Shown: positions 1 to 6,949 of the stretch, one piece after another
Layout: the number at the start of each line of letters is the position of its first letter
How positions within the stretch are numbered: the first letter of the stretch is position 1
Assembly: GCA_044235645.1 (NCBI GenBank)
Contig: JBIIHQ010000023.1
Location: forward strand, 1 to 12,913
Direction of reading: 5' to 3'
Length of the DNA stretch: 12,913 nucleotides
DNA from: OMIW01 sp044235645
GTDB lineage: Bacteria; Bdellovibrionota_C; UBA2361; OMIW01
Made by a program: the position numbers and the translations under genes
Notes under the pieces: model-generated
What the model was told of the DNA's origin: nothing
Seen by the model: the letters and a program-made list of their open reading frames with translations, nothing else
Databases searched by the model: none

Positions 1-704
1 TTGGAACCGTCGGGGTTGTACTTGATCACGAAGGCGTCATACCCACCACTGTTCGTAAGTCCATCGAAGGAGCTGTTCGAAAAACCTCCCACATAGACAC
101 TACCATCAGTGCCGGCAGTGATACCCCGCCCCCAGTCTTGCCCCGTACCGCCAGCCCGCCGCGTCCACAGTTTCGTCCCGTTCGGGTCGTACTTTGTAAT
201 AAAGGCATCATAGCCTTGCGAAGCGCCAAGTCTTGCCTGTCCATCGAGATTATCCGATAGGGTAACGCCACTCGCATAGATACTCCCATCAGATCCCGTG
301 GTGATGGCATAGCCCCAGTCGTTGTACTCCCCCCCCAGCAACTGCGTCCAAACCTTGGTCCCATCTGTGCTATATTTGGTGATAAAGACGTCCTCGCGGC
401 CCTGAGTTGTCTGACCATCAAAGATGGTGCTGTTCGAGTATCCGACCGAATAAATACTTCCATCGGTGCCAGTAGTAAGGTCGAAATCCCATTCCAATCC
501 TGCCCCACCAATCAGCCGCGTCCATGCCTTGGTCCCATCAGGGCCGAACTTGGTTAAAAAAACATCCTGACCGCCGCTACTCGTCTGCCCTTCGAGGGTG
601 GCGCTATCGGAAACTCCGGTCACATACACACTTCCATCAGTACCAGCGGTTAGAGCGGTACCCTCTTCTAACCCCGCCCCTCCAACCAGACGAGTCCACA
701 CTTT
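1..704 (-). repeat. Four tandem SBBP propeller repeats
   Basis: Within the flagellin-like gene the units lie at about 704-531, 530-357, 356-174 and 173-1 (the last is incomplete). Each begins K(V/A/L)WT, continues with a Gly-rich turn (LVGGAG-like), an acidic or aromatic patch, TTG(T/S)DGS(I/V)Y, a variable loop, and ends D(V/A)F(I/V/L)(T/I)K(Y/F)xxxG(T/S). Repeat 3 has three extra residues in the variable loop. The spacing fits one propeller blade per unit. The array probably continues past the window edge. Confidence 0.8.
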
Positions 705-1277
705 ATTGGGCTGAGTCGACTGGGAGGTCGTTACCGTCGTTTGCGCCCCCGTTAGCTTCACCCCAAATGAACCGCCTGAACCACCCCCCATCGGCACCCT
801 AACTTCCGCTGACTCCCCCGAAAACAGCTTCTTCCCCTCCCAGGTGGTCCCCCGAATGATCTCCTTGGCCTGCGCCAACAGGTCATTTACCTCGGCTGCT
901 ATCGCCGTCCGATCAGCGCCCACATTATTAGCGGTGCTCGCAAGTTCCTGGGCCTCCTCGACGAGAGATTTGCCAAGTGCAAGGGCGCTCTCTGCAGTCG
1001 TAAGTTTATCTATCGCTTGCTGAGCATTTTGAAATCCCTGTACGAGAGCGTTTCGCTGACTAACTATCCGCGACCCAGTTATAGAGCTCTTAAACGCCTC
1101 CTCCCCGTTCGAATTAGCAGATACAGGGACGTAACCGCTCCGTTTAAGCCGCATTCGAGTCCACCTGCTCAGCGGCATACCATCGACAAATTGGGTCAAC
1201 ATTGGAGTACTCGCCGATGATTCTTCAGCCCGCGCTTCTCCGCATGGCCCTCGACGACTGAAACGACCACCCGACAT
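1..1277 (-). CDS. Flagellin-like domain fused to SBBP beta-propeller repeats (partial, runs off left edge)
   Basis: 425 residues are visible with no stop; the 3' end lies outside the window. Residues about 61-155 align by eye to the flagellin N-terminal D1 helices: the stretch SQRNALVQGFQNAQQAIDKL, then TAESAL, EEAQELAS, DRTAIAAEVNDL and TTWEGKKLF correspond to the family's TAEGAL, DRxxLQxEV and TTFNGxKLL positions. A GGGSGGS linker follows at 164-170. From residue 192 there are four tandem repeats of about 58-61 residues ending in DAF(V/I)xKYxPDGT-type sequence, typical of SBBP/beta-propeller repeats. The flagellin D0 helix that should precede this region is not recognisable in residues 1-60, and no signal peptide is evident. 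The start is uncertain. ATG 1277 is the first after an in-frame stop; ATG 1154 is preceded by AGGTGG at 6 nt and may be the true start. Likely a surface or filament-associated protein (inference). A C-terminal flagellin half could lie beyond the edge. Confidence 0.8.
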   Translation of the reverse strand, partial: MSGGRFSRRGPCGEARAEESSASTPMLTQFVDGMPLSRWTRMRLKRSGYVPVSANSNGEEAFKSSITGSRIVSQRNALVQGFQNAQQAIDKLTTAESALALGKSLVEEAQELASTANNVGADRTAIAAEVNDLLAQAKEIIRGTTWEGKKLFSGESAEVRVPMGGGSGGSFGVKLTGAQTTVTTSQSTQPNKVWTRLVGGAGLEEGTALTAGTDGSVYVTGVSDSATLEGQTSSGGQDVFLTKFGPDGTKAWTRLIGGAGLEWDFDLTTGTDGSIYSVGYSNSTIFDGQTTQGREDVFITKYSTDGTKVWTQLLGGEYNDWGYAITTGSDGSIYASGVTLSDNLDGQARLGASQGYDAFITKYDPNGTKLWTRRAGGTGQDWGRGITAGTDGSVYVGGFSNSSFDGLTNSGGYDAFVIKYNPDGS

Positions 1278-1501
1278 AAAAGTTGAGAGATTGACGCTCT
1301 TTTTTTGAGAATAAGGCTCGGACCTCTCATCTATTCCAATCTCCAGAGGTTAGTCGAGGCGCCCCAATCCCTCTCCCCCCCACGATTCCGGACAAGAGGC
1401 TCCTTCTCAAGGTGACATCGACAGCAAAAATACCGTACGATTTCATCAAGACAGTAATCTGTTGCACCCCTCACTTTCTCCCCCGCTTCGGATCAAGCGC
1501 T
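1278..1501. other. Divergent intergenic region between the flagellin-like gene and the NIF3 gene
   Basis: About 220 bp separate the two divergent starts if NIF3 begins at ATG 1502. It must hold promoters for both genes, but I find no convincing -35/-10 pair. TTGACG at 1291-1296 lacks a suitable -10 at 16-18 nt. No repeat or RNA gene was recognised. Confidence 0.4.
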
Positions 1502-2272
1502 ATGACCACTTCACCCCTCGCCACCATCATCAACTATATTGACACGCTCATCCCACCTACCGCATACACCGACGCGAGCCAGAATGGGCTGCAGGTCGAT
1601 GCCGGAAACGTCACTGTCAGTCATGTGGGATGTGCTGTCGATGCAGGGGAAAGCGTTATCGATGAGGCTCTCGCCCGAGGGGTTGATCTCCTCGTTGTTC
1701 ATCACGGCCTCTTGTGGTCGACTTTTCCGAGTCGCCTTACCGGGTCCCTCGCGCGAAAGGTGCGACTTCTCATGACCGGGGGGTGCTCTCTCTACGCCTC
1801 GCACCTCCCCCTTGATGGTCATCAGGTTCTCGGGAATGCCGTTCAGCTAGCCGCCACCCTTCACCTTCAGGAGCTCGCCCCTTTTTGCCACTATAAGGGA
1901 GGGCCGGTAGGATGTCGCGGTACCTTCGTGCGTCCTACCTCGATTGAGGCTCTCACTCAAACGATCTCGACATTTCTCGGGCACTCCCCCGTAAAATTTC
2001 TTCCTTTCGGGGAGACCACTTTTCGAACGGTAGCAATAGTTACTGGTTCAGGATCATTCGCTATCGAAGAGTGTGCCGCATCCGGTATCGACCTGCTTCT
2101 CTCGGGAGAGCCAAAACATGAGGCGTATCATCTCGCCAAAGAATTGCGGCAATCCGTTCTATTCGCCGGTCACTACGCCACAGAGACGTTCGGTGTAGCG
2201 GCGCTTGAGCGCGAGATCGCGAAGCAGTTCGGAGTGCGCACGAGCTTTATTGACCAGCCGAGCGGTATTTAG
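1502..2272 (+). CDS. NIF3 family metal-binding protein (Nif3-like dinuclear metal center hexameric protein)
   Basis: 256 residues from ATG 1502, the usual size for short NIF3/YbgI proteins. The family signature is present: SQNGLQV near residue 27, VVHHGLLW with HHG at 67-69, ASHLPLD with H101 and D105, and GHYATETFGV with H224 and E228. These residues form the dinuclear metal site in characterised family members. Cytosolic; the family assembles as a toroidal hexamer. Physiological function is not settled; roles as a GTP cyclohydrolase I type 2-like enzyme or in metal or stress handling have been proposed. The frame can be extended to GTG 1412, but the extra 30 residues do not look like family sequence, and 1502 gives the expected N-terminus (short helix, then the NGLQV motif). 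No partner gene is adjacent in the same direction. Confidence 0.9.
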   Translation: MTTSPLATIINYIDTLIPPTAYTDASQNGLQVDAGNVTVSHVGCAVDAGESVIDEALARGVDLLVVHHGLLWSTFPSRLTGSLARKVRLLMTGGCSLYASHLPLDGHQVLGNAVQLAATLHLQELAPFCHYKGGPVGCRGTFVRPTSIEALTQTISTFLGHSPVKFLPFGETTFRTVAIVTGSGSFAIEECAASGIDLLLSGEPKHEAYHLAKELRQSVLFAGHYATETFGVAALEREIAKQFGVRTSFIDQPSGI

Positions 2273-2538
2273 TGCCATCTGAAAGGGAGTGTAACTGCCT
2301 AATCCATTGGTAAGAGACGTGATTTTTACGGCCGGCTCTTGCGACTTTATGGGCAGTTGTGTTCATAAAGCCGCAAGCTTAGGGAGCCCTCGGGAACACG
2401 GAGGGTCCAGCAGCGCCCGACAGGCGTTTCGGCGACGTGGGTGAAATCACCCTCAGATTGTTGATACATACCTGGAGCCCTCCTGAAAAACCCAAGAATA
2501 GTTTTTCAGGATCACCTATTTCGTGCCCCGCCTTTTTT
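2273..2538. other. Structured convergent intergenic region between NIF3 and aspS
   Basis: This 266-bp spacer between convergent genes is rich in inverted repeats. A long hairpin has arms at 2338-2351 (CTTGCGACTTTATG) and 2364-2377 (CATAAAGCCGCAAG), with one mismatch in 14 bp and a 12-nt loop. A smaller GGGTGA/TCACCC repeat lies near 2440-2453. No tRNA, tmRNA, SRP or RNase P signature was recognised. A small RNA is possible but unproven. Confidence 0.4.
2481..2511. terminator. Likely bidirectional terminator hairpin between NIF3 and aspS
   Basis: A perfect 11-bp inverted repeat, arms TCCTGAAAAAC (2481-2491) and GTTTTTCAGGA (2501-2511), with a 9-nt loop, sits 28 bp past the aspS stop and between convergent genes. 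The A/T-rich upper stem supplies U-runs on both strands within the arms. There is no long U-tract beyond the stem, so it may stop transcription inefficiently or act mainly as a 3' end stabiliser. Confidence 0.55.
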
Positions 2539-4404
2539 CTAATTCTTCTCCTCTAGTTCCCTCTTCAGTAACACCTCTTGCGTCAGCTGCAATCCGAGCT
2601 CGCGCAACGTCATATCGGAGACGGTCGATGGTGCTCCCATCATCAGATCCTCAACCGTTTGCGCCATCGGGAAGGGGACGACCTCGCGGAGTGTTGATGA
2701 TTGTGTCAACAACATCACGATCCGCTCGATACCGGGCGCCATACCTCCGTGAGGGGGTGCCCCAAAAGCAAACGCCTTGATCATCCCACCGAACTTTTCA
2801 TCGACCGTTGCGCGAGAATATCCCGCTATCTCGAAGAGACGGTACATAATCTCGGGGTCATGATTTCGAATCGCACCGCTTGTGAGCTCCATCCCGTTGC
2901 AAACGATGTCGTACTGGTACGCGACCAGATCCAGAGGTGCTATCCGCTCGACCGCCTCCAATCCACCCTGGGGCATTGAAAAGGGGTTATGGGCAAACCC
3001 GATCACTCCGGTCGCTTCATCCAACTCAAACATCGGAAAATCGACGATCCAGCAGAATCGATACACTTCTCGTTCGATTGCATCAAACTTTGCGGCTGCT
3101 TTCAAGCGGAGTTTCCCCATCGCAGAGCGGGTTTTTGTTCCCGGACCTGCTGCAATAAAAACCACCGAGTGCGATGAACCGTTACTCCCCCGCTCTCCGC
3201 TCACCACTCTGATAATCGCCTGCTGCTCCTCGGGTGTTAGCACCTTCGCGAATGATCCTTTAACCTCGCCCCCAGCCACCGTGAGGTAACCGAGCCCCGT
3301 GTCTGTGATCTGCTTATACAACTCGACCAAGTCCTCGAGCACCCGACGAGAGGGTATTTCATTGACCGGAAAGGAAAGTGCGATAACCTCACCCCGTTCT
3401 TCGATACAACGGCGGATCACCTGAAATCCGGTATCGCGAAGAATATCGGTGACCGTGCACAGCTCCTGGGCAATCCGAAGGTCGGGCTTGTCGGAGCCGA
3501 ATCGCTCAATGGCGTCGTTGTACCGGATGCGTGGAAATGGTGCATCGGTAATTTTCCACGATGAGAACGCGCGGAACAGTTCAGGGAAGAGCGCGTCCCC
3601 TACCGCAAATACATCCTCTTGTTCAACGAAGGACATTTCGAGATCAAGCTGGTAAAACTCCCCCGGTGAGCGGTCAGCCCGGGGATCTTCATCCCGAAAA
3701 CAGGGCGCTATCTGAAAATAACGGTCAAAGCCAGCGACCATGAGGAGCTGCTTGAACTGTTGAGGAGCCTGTGGTAGCGCAAAGAACTTACCCGGATGCA
3801 GGCGCGATGGGACCAGATAATCCCGCGCCCCTTCGGGGGAGCTCACCGTGAGGATCGGCGTCTGAAACTCAACGAAACCCATTCCATGCATAAGTTCGCG
3901 GATCTTCTTGATGACGGCTGCGCGAGTAAGGATCGTCCGATGGAGCTCGGCGCGACGAAGCTCAAGAAACCGATACTTGAGTCGCTGCTGCTCGGGCGCG
4001 TTATCATCTTCGGCGACCTGAAAGGGTAGAAGGGCTGCACGCGAGAGAACCTCCACCGACGACACCTGCACCTCCACCTCCCCGGTCGCCATTTTTGAAT
4101 TTTTAACCTGCGCAGCCCGCTCGACTACGGTCCCCGTCGCCGTAATAACAGACTCAACCCGCACATCACCCAACACCGCCGCACTCTCACCCGAGAGGAC
4201 GAGCTGGGTCACCCCATAGTTGTCTCGGAGGTCAACAAATACTAGCGACCCGTGATCTCGCTTCCGCTCTATCCAACCCGAAAGGGTGACGTTTAGAGAT
4301 ACATGCTCAACCCGAAGCTCACCACAACTATGGCTACGATAGCGGCTGCGGAGCGATGATGGCCGAGCGGGGGTGTCAGAGTGCGATGAAGCAGCAGAGG
4401 ACAT
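2539..4404 (-). CDS. aspS: Aspartyl-tRNA synthetase (class II)
   Basis: 621 residues from ATG 4404; charges tRNA with aspartate in the cytosol. An N-terminal OB-fold anticodon-binding domain (about 35-130, GWIERKRDHGSLVFVDLRD) is followed by class II motif 1 (about 176-200, FVEFQTPILTVSSPEGARDY) and motif 2 (about 228-260, FQIAPCFRDEDPRADRSPGEF, then DLEMSFV). The bacterial GAD insertion spans roughly 300-420, SGAIRNHDPE is near 509, and motif 3 is at about 552-566 (HGGMAPGIERIVMLL). Motif 3 uses APGIER where many bacterial enzymes have AFGLDR. The frame extends to 4473, but 4404 is preferred because it avoids a non-family hydrophobic leader. About 20 extra Ser/Arg-rich residues precede the usual YxxxxCGEL start, and their DNA contains a 10-nt match to the nearby REP-like element. 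Whether it also charges tRNA-Asn cannot be read from sequence by eye. Confidence 0.96.
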   Translation of the reverse strand: MSSAASSHSDTPARPSSLRSRYRSHSCGELRVEHVSLNVTLSGWIERKRDHGSLVFVDLRDNYGVTQLVLSGESAAVLGDVRVESVITATGTVVERAAQVKNSKMATGEVEVQVSSVEVLSRAALLPFQVAEDDNAPEQQRLKYRFLELRRAELHRTILTRAAVIKKIRELMHGMGFVEFQTPILTVSSPEGARDYLVPSRLHPGKFFALPQAPQQFKQLLMVAGFDRYFQIAPCFRDEDPRADRSPGEFYQLDLEMSFVEQEDVFAVGDALFPELFRAFSSWKITDAPFPRIRYNDAIERFGSDKPDLRIAQELCTVTDILRDTGFQVIRRCIEERGEVIALSFPVNEIPSRRVLEDLVELYKQITDTGLGYLTVAGGEVKGSFAKVLTPEEQQAIIRVVSGERGSNGSSHSVVFIAAGPGTKTRSAMGKLRLKAAAKFDAIEREVYRFCWIVDFPMFELDEATGVIGFAHNPFSMPQGGLEAVERIAPLDLVAYQYDIVCNGMELTSGAIRNHDPEIMYRLFEIAGYSRATVDEKFGGMIKAFAFGAPPHGGMAPGIERIVMLLTQSSTLREVVPFPMAQTVEDLMMGAPSTVSDMTLRELGLQLTQEVLLKRELEEKN

Positions 4405-4576
4405 AACGAAACCTACAATTATTGACGAAACACTTGGGAAAGGGGGGGTTAGAAACAGAGACAGTGGACTCAACTCACGGAACCCCGTGTCTAAACTCCC
4501 ACCGCCGCCCAGAACCCATCCACCGACGCATGGTAACGATAACCTGACCTTCCCTCAAGGTATACGCCGATTCACT

Positions 4577-4735
4577 GTTCCCAAAGTGTCAGAGACCTCG
4601 GGGAACAAGTTCCGGAAGCCTCCTACCGGGAGCGGACCCGAGGTGTCAGAGACCTTGGGTGAGCTGGGAGCCTCGGGGGGAGCACGTGCCCCCGCACGTC
4701 CTTCCACACCCCCATGGTGTCAGAGACCTTGGGGG
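4577..4735. repeat. Three REP-like hairpin elements with a shared GTCAGAG loop
   Basis: The core (G/A)GTGTCAGAGACCT(T/C)(G)GGG occurs at 4585-4603, 4642-4659 and 4716-4734. Each copy sits in its own inverted repeat. Copy 2 has arms ACCCGAGGT (4636-4644) and ACCTTGGGT (4652-4660). Copy 3 has CCCCCATGGT (4709-4718) and ACCTTGGGGG (4726-4735). Copy 1 has outer arms GTTCCC (4577-4582) and GGGAAC (4601-4606). The loop is identical in all three while the outer stem bases change on both sides together, so the fold rather than the sequence looks conserved. This resembles REP/RAYT-type elements, but no transposase is in the window. Confidence 0.65.
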
Positions 4736-4758
4736 ACCAGGAGACCTTGGGGGACCAG
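4723..4758. repeat. Exact 18-bp tandem duplication overlapping REP-like copy 3
   Basis: GAGACCTTGGGGGACCAG occurs at 4723-4740 and again immediately at 4741-4758 with no mismatch. It copies the right half of the third REP-like element, so it is probably a recent slippage or repair product. Confidence 0.85.
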
Positions 4759-4981
4759 CCTCCATGCGTTCACGAATCCTCTTTTTGTCTGCTGTCTAAA
4801 ACTCAGCGCGAAAGGAGAACCTCGCTATCTCGACTTACCTCAATGGCGAGCGTCCACTCATCGACAGCGGCGAAGTTACATCGCTGACCTCAACTTGAGT
4901 GAGGGCTATCATGAGGGGGTGAACTATCTCTGCCAGGGTTTGTGTCCCCAGAGCTGTTACTGACAGGGAGGGCAGGTGTTG

Positions 4982-5188
4982 TCAATGCTTTTCGCTTGAC
5001 AAGGTAAAGACCAGGGGGGAACTGGTCCCTTCATTTTTTAGCCGGAGCGAGCCATCCTCCTGCTGGTCACCAATTTTTCCTGTGCACCGTTCGAGCGCCA
5101 TGAGGTCTTCGTCCATGGGCTCAATGTGGCCAACTGCCCGCCCAGCCCCGATCCTACCCGCGCAGATGGATGCATGAGCGGGCGACAC
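4982..5188 (-). CDS. Possible small ORF or gene remnant, 68 aa, unknown
   Basis: GTG 5188 is preceded by AAGGAG at 9 nt, which is the main reason to list it. The protein has an Arg/Gly-rich start and a mixed, acidic-to-polar second half (MDEDLMALERCTGKIGDQQ, then SLRLKNEG). No family is recognised. The stop lies in the left arm of a small TTGTCAA/TTGACAA inverted repeat. It is on the same strand as murG and the 78-codon ORF upstream of it. It could equally be a chance frame. Confidence 0.22.
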   Translation of the reverse strand: MSPAHASICAGRIGAGRAVGHIEPMDEDLMALERCTGKIGDQQEDGSLRLKNEGTSSPLVFTLSSEKH

Positions 5189-5263
5189 GGCAAGCTACTC
5201 CTTCGGGAAAAGGGCACCACGCCTTGAATTCTGCTCTACACCAGCAACAAACATACAGCCCTC

Positions 5264-5500
5264 TCATCCTATCGCCATGAACCCCAGTGGACCTCCTCTC
5301 GGCACTACCCGAAACCAGCCCTCACACCGAGCGTCTACAATCCCCAGAAATGACTCGAGTTGCTCAAAATGTCCCTCGAGCAGTTCCCACAGGGCAGCCC
5401 ATCCCGCATAAATTGCCTCAATCCTCGCACGCTGATTGGCCACTCTTATGTCGTATGTTTTATCGAGGTGTGTCAGATAAGCCCGATCGGCATCACTCAA
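5264..5500 (-). CDS. Possible small ORF or gene remnant, 78 aa, unknown
   Basis: The predicted protein has a balanced helical composition with Trp, Tyr and Leu (for example DADRAYLTHLDKTYDIRVAN and YAGWAALWELLEGHFEQLES), unlike the Arg/Ser/Pro-rich frames opposite real genes. However, its only in-frame start candidates are TTG 5500 (a TGA lies two codons upstream, no ribosome-binding site) and internal GTG codons. An ATG at 5510 with an AGGGA sequence upstream is in a different frame, and coding-like sequence (RLGPEDFARYARRE) lies upstream in yet another frame. This fits a frameshifted remnant better than an intact gene. Family not recognised. Confidence 0.3.
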   Translation of the reverse strand: MSDADRAYLTHLDKTYDIRVANQRARIEAIYAGWAALWELLEGHFEQLESFLGIVDARCEGWFRVVPRGGPLGFMAIG

Positions 5501-5591
5501 TCGTCACCATGCCGCGTTTGTCCCTGAACTCTCTTGTGGCTCTCGACGGGCGTACCGAGCGAAATCCTCGGGGCCGAGCCGCCCCCCCTGC

Positions 5592-5609
5592 TAGGAGTCC
5601 GGATTCCTA
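5592..5609. repeat. 18-bp near-perfect palindrome
   Basis: TAGGAGTCCGGATTCCTA is symmetric at 16 of 18 positions around a TCCGGA centre; the one mismatched pair is G/T and would be a G-U wobble in RNA. It could be a protein-binding site or chance. No adjacent promoter was seen. Confidence 0.4.
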
Positions 5610-5728
5610 ATCACCGCTACTGACTGAGCTGAGAAGTTTTATTGACATATTACAGGCAGGAACGTTTAAGGGGCCGTGATACCAGCCCGATGATGCACCC
5701 ATCTCATGGTAAAAGGACCTCGGTAGTG

Positions 5729-5757
5729 AATATACTCGCGACGGTCGAACGTATATT
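5729..5757 (-). terminator. Hairpin downstream of murG, possible weak terminator
   Basis: Arms AATATAC (5729-5735) and GTATATT (5751-5757) begin 50 bp after the murG stop. Flanking GGT and ACC can extend the stem across a bulge, and the loop can form a small CGAC/GTCG stem. It lacks an immediate U-run on the murG strand, so termination here is only a possibility. Confidence 0.3.
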
Positions 5758-5806
5758 ACCTTCCACCCAAGTGCGTACCCCAAAAAGGCAGAAGGTCGCC
5801 CGTGCT

Positions 5807-6883
5807 CTACCCCCGCTTTCGCAAAAGCGCCAACACTCCATCCGCGATTCGAGCCGCCGCGGCCGCATCATCGCTCCCATCCCCCGGTTTCTTCTGATAC
5901 GACTCGTACGCAGTAGGGTCAAGCATCTCCTCCAGATGAGCTTGCATACGGCTCGCGAAAGCGGCTCCTTCAGGACATACCACCCCCTGGTGGCGCTCGA
6001 CGAGAAGACGGGCGTTGTAGTGTTGTTCCTCCGCTCCCGGTAGCGGGACGAGGATCGATGGACGGCCGGTATATCGTAGCTCACGCATCATCCCGAGACC
6101 CGAGCGGCTAATGACGATCGATGCCCACTGATACGCTTCGATCATCGAGTCAATAAAGGTCACCACTGTCGCATCAACACCTGCATTCTGGTAGGCGTTG
6201 CCAACCGCTTCTACCCACTCAGGCCTGCACTGATGGCGAACCTTTAAACCTCGCTCAGCGAAGAATGGCGCGAGCGCGATTCCGACCTCATCAAGCGCAC
6301 GCGCTCCTTGTGACCCCCCGGTAATTAGCACCGTCCGCCGCTCCTCGGCGGCAAAAGGCGCGAAGTTCGACCGTGTCAACTCGGGACGAAGCGGTTGGCC
6401 GGTTACCACGGTGTGCGCCCACATCGGCATATGCGCATCTGCGAAACTGACCGAACACTTCGTCGCCACCACACTCAACGCCCAGTTCGCCCAGCCGGGC
6501 CGACGCTCTGCTTCATGAATCCACGTTCGAACTCCCCGCAAAGCCCCGACCACAACCGGCAGCACCGATGCGTACCCTCCCACACCGATAACAACCCCCG
6601 GCTGAAGCTGTCGCACAAGACTCCACGCCTGAAGCAGTCCGGCTGGAAGATGAAGGAGCCATGCGACTACTCCCCGCATGCCCATGCGTCTGAGCTTGCG
6701 CGAGAGCACGACATACCGAGGATACCCACCCCCATCAACGAGCTTCTCTTCGAGTGGGGTGCCCGCACCAACAAACGCGATCCTCACTTCGGGATCAGCC
6801 CGCTTGAGAGCATCGGCAATGTAGAGAGCCGGAAGGAGATGACCCCCTGTCCCACTTGCTGCGATAAGAATTGTTCCTGACAT
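5807..6883 (-). CDS. murG: MurG: UDP-GlcNAc transferase making lipid II
   Basis: 358 residues, the normal MurG length. Peripheral inner-membrane GT28 glycosyltransferase that adds GlcNAc to lipid I to give lipid II. N-terminal GTGGHLLPA loop (11-19) and GVGGYAS (100-106) are the Gly-rich acceptor and membrane-side motifs; GGSQGARALDE (189-199) and SRSGLGMMREL (259-269) form the C-terminal donor site, with E268 at the position of the conserved Glu. ATG 6883 is chosen because GGGAG precedes it at 4 nt and the sequence then matches the family; the frame extends to 6937 without family similarity. Oddities: the usual HEQN motif reads HEAE (123-126) and the usual TGNP reads TGQP (161-164). It follows ftsW by 66 bp. 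No murC or murB follows. Confidence 0.93.
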   Translation of the reverse strand: MSGTILIAASGTGGHLLPALYIADALKRADPEVRIAFVGAGTPLEEKLVDGGGYPRYVVLSRKLRRMGMRGVVAWLLHLPAGLLQAWSLVRQLQPGVVIGVGGYASVLPVVVGALRGVRTWIHEAERRPGWANWALSVVATKCSVSFADAHMPMWAHTVVTGQPLRPELTRSNFAPFAAEERRTVLITGGSQGARALDEVGIALAPFFAERGLKVRHQCRPEWVEAVGNAYQNAGVDATVVTFIDSMIEAYQWASIVISRSGLGMMRELRYTGRPSILVPLPGAEEQHYNARLLVERHQGVVCPEGAAFASRMQAHLEEMLDPTAYESYQKKPGDGSDDAAAAARIADGVLALLRKRG

Positions 6884-6949
6884 ACGGCTCCCATGAAAGC
6901 ACCCATGATCGTGTGTGGCCACCACATGCGGCGGCATCCTCTCGATCGG

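Larger units (their letters stand above)
4405..5806. other. 1.4-kb region without a convincing intact gene (between aspS and murG)
   Basis: No reading frame here resembles a known protein family. Contents: three REP-like hairpins (4577-4735), an 18-bp tandem duplication (4723-4758), a small TTGTCAA/TTGACAA inverted repeat (arms 4979-4985 and 4996-5002), two weak minus-strand ORFs (4982-5188 and 5264-5500), an 18-bp near-palindrome (5592-5609) and a hairpin beyond murG (5729-5757). The mixture of repeats and broken frames suggests an accessory or decayed segment between two housekeeping loci. Confidence 0.5.

Noticed and set aside
26..511. 161-codon minus-strand frame
   Set aside because: It is out of frame with the clear propeller-repeat coding sequence covering the same bases; its Met/Arg/Ser-rich composition is that of a shadow frame.
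2400..2460. tRNA, tmRNA or SRP RNA in the NIF3/aspS spacer
   Set aside because: No T-arm GTTCGA-type sequence, no cloverleaf and no conserved SRP or tmRNA motifs could be found.
4373..4963. 196-codon plus-strand ORF
   Set aside because: It starts inside aspS on the opposite strand and reads straight through the REP-like repeats. The translation is Pro/Arg-rich, with repeated peptide pieces from the DNA repeats, and has no ribosome-binding site.
4996..5001. Consensus TTGACA as a -35 element
   Set aside because: No acceptable -10 lies 16-18 bp downstream. The hexamer is explained by the TTGTCAA/TTGACAA inverted repeat.
5642..6043. 133-codon plus-strand ORF over the murG 3' end
   Set aside because: More than half is antisense to well-supported murG, the composition is Arg/Ser-rich and there is no convincing start signal.
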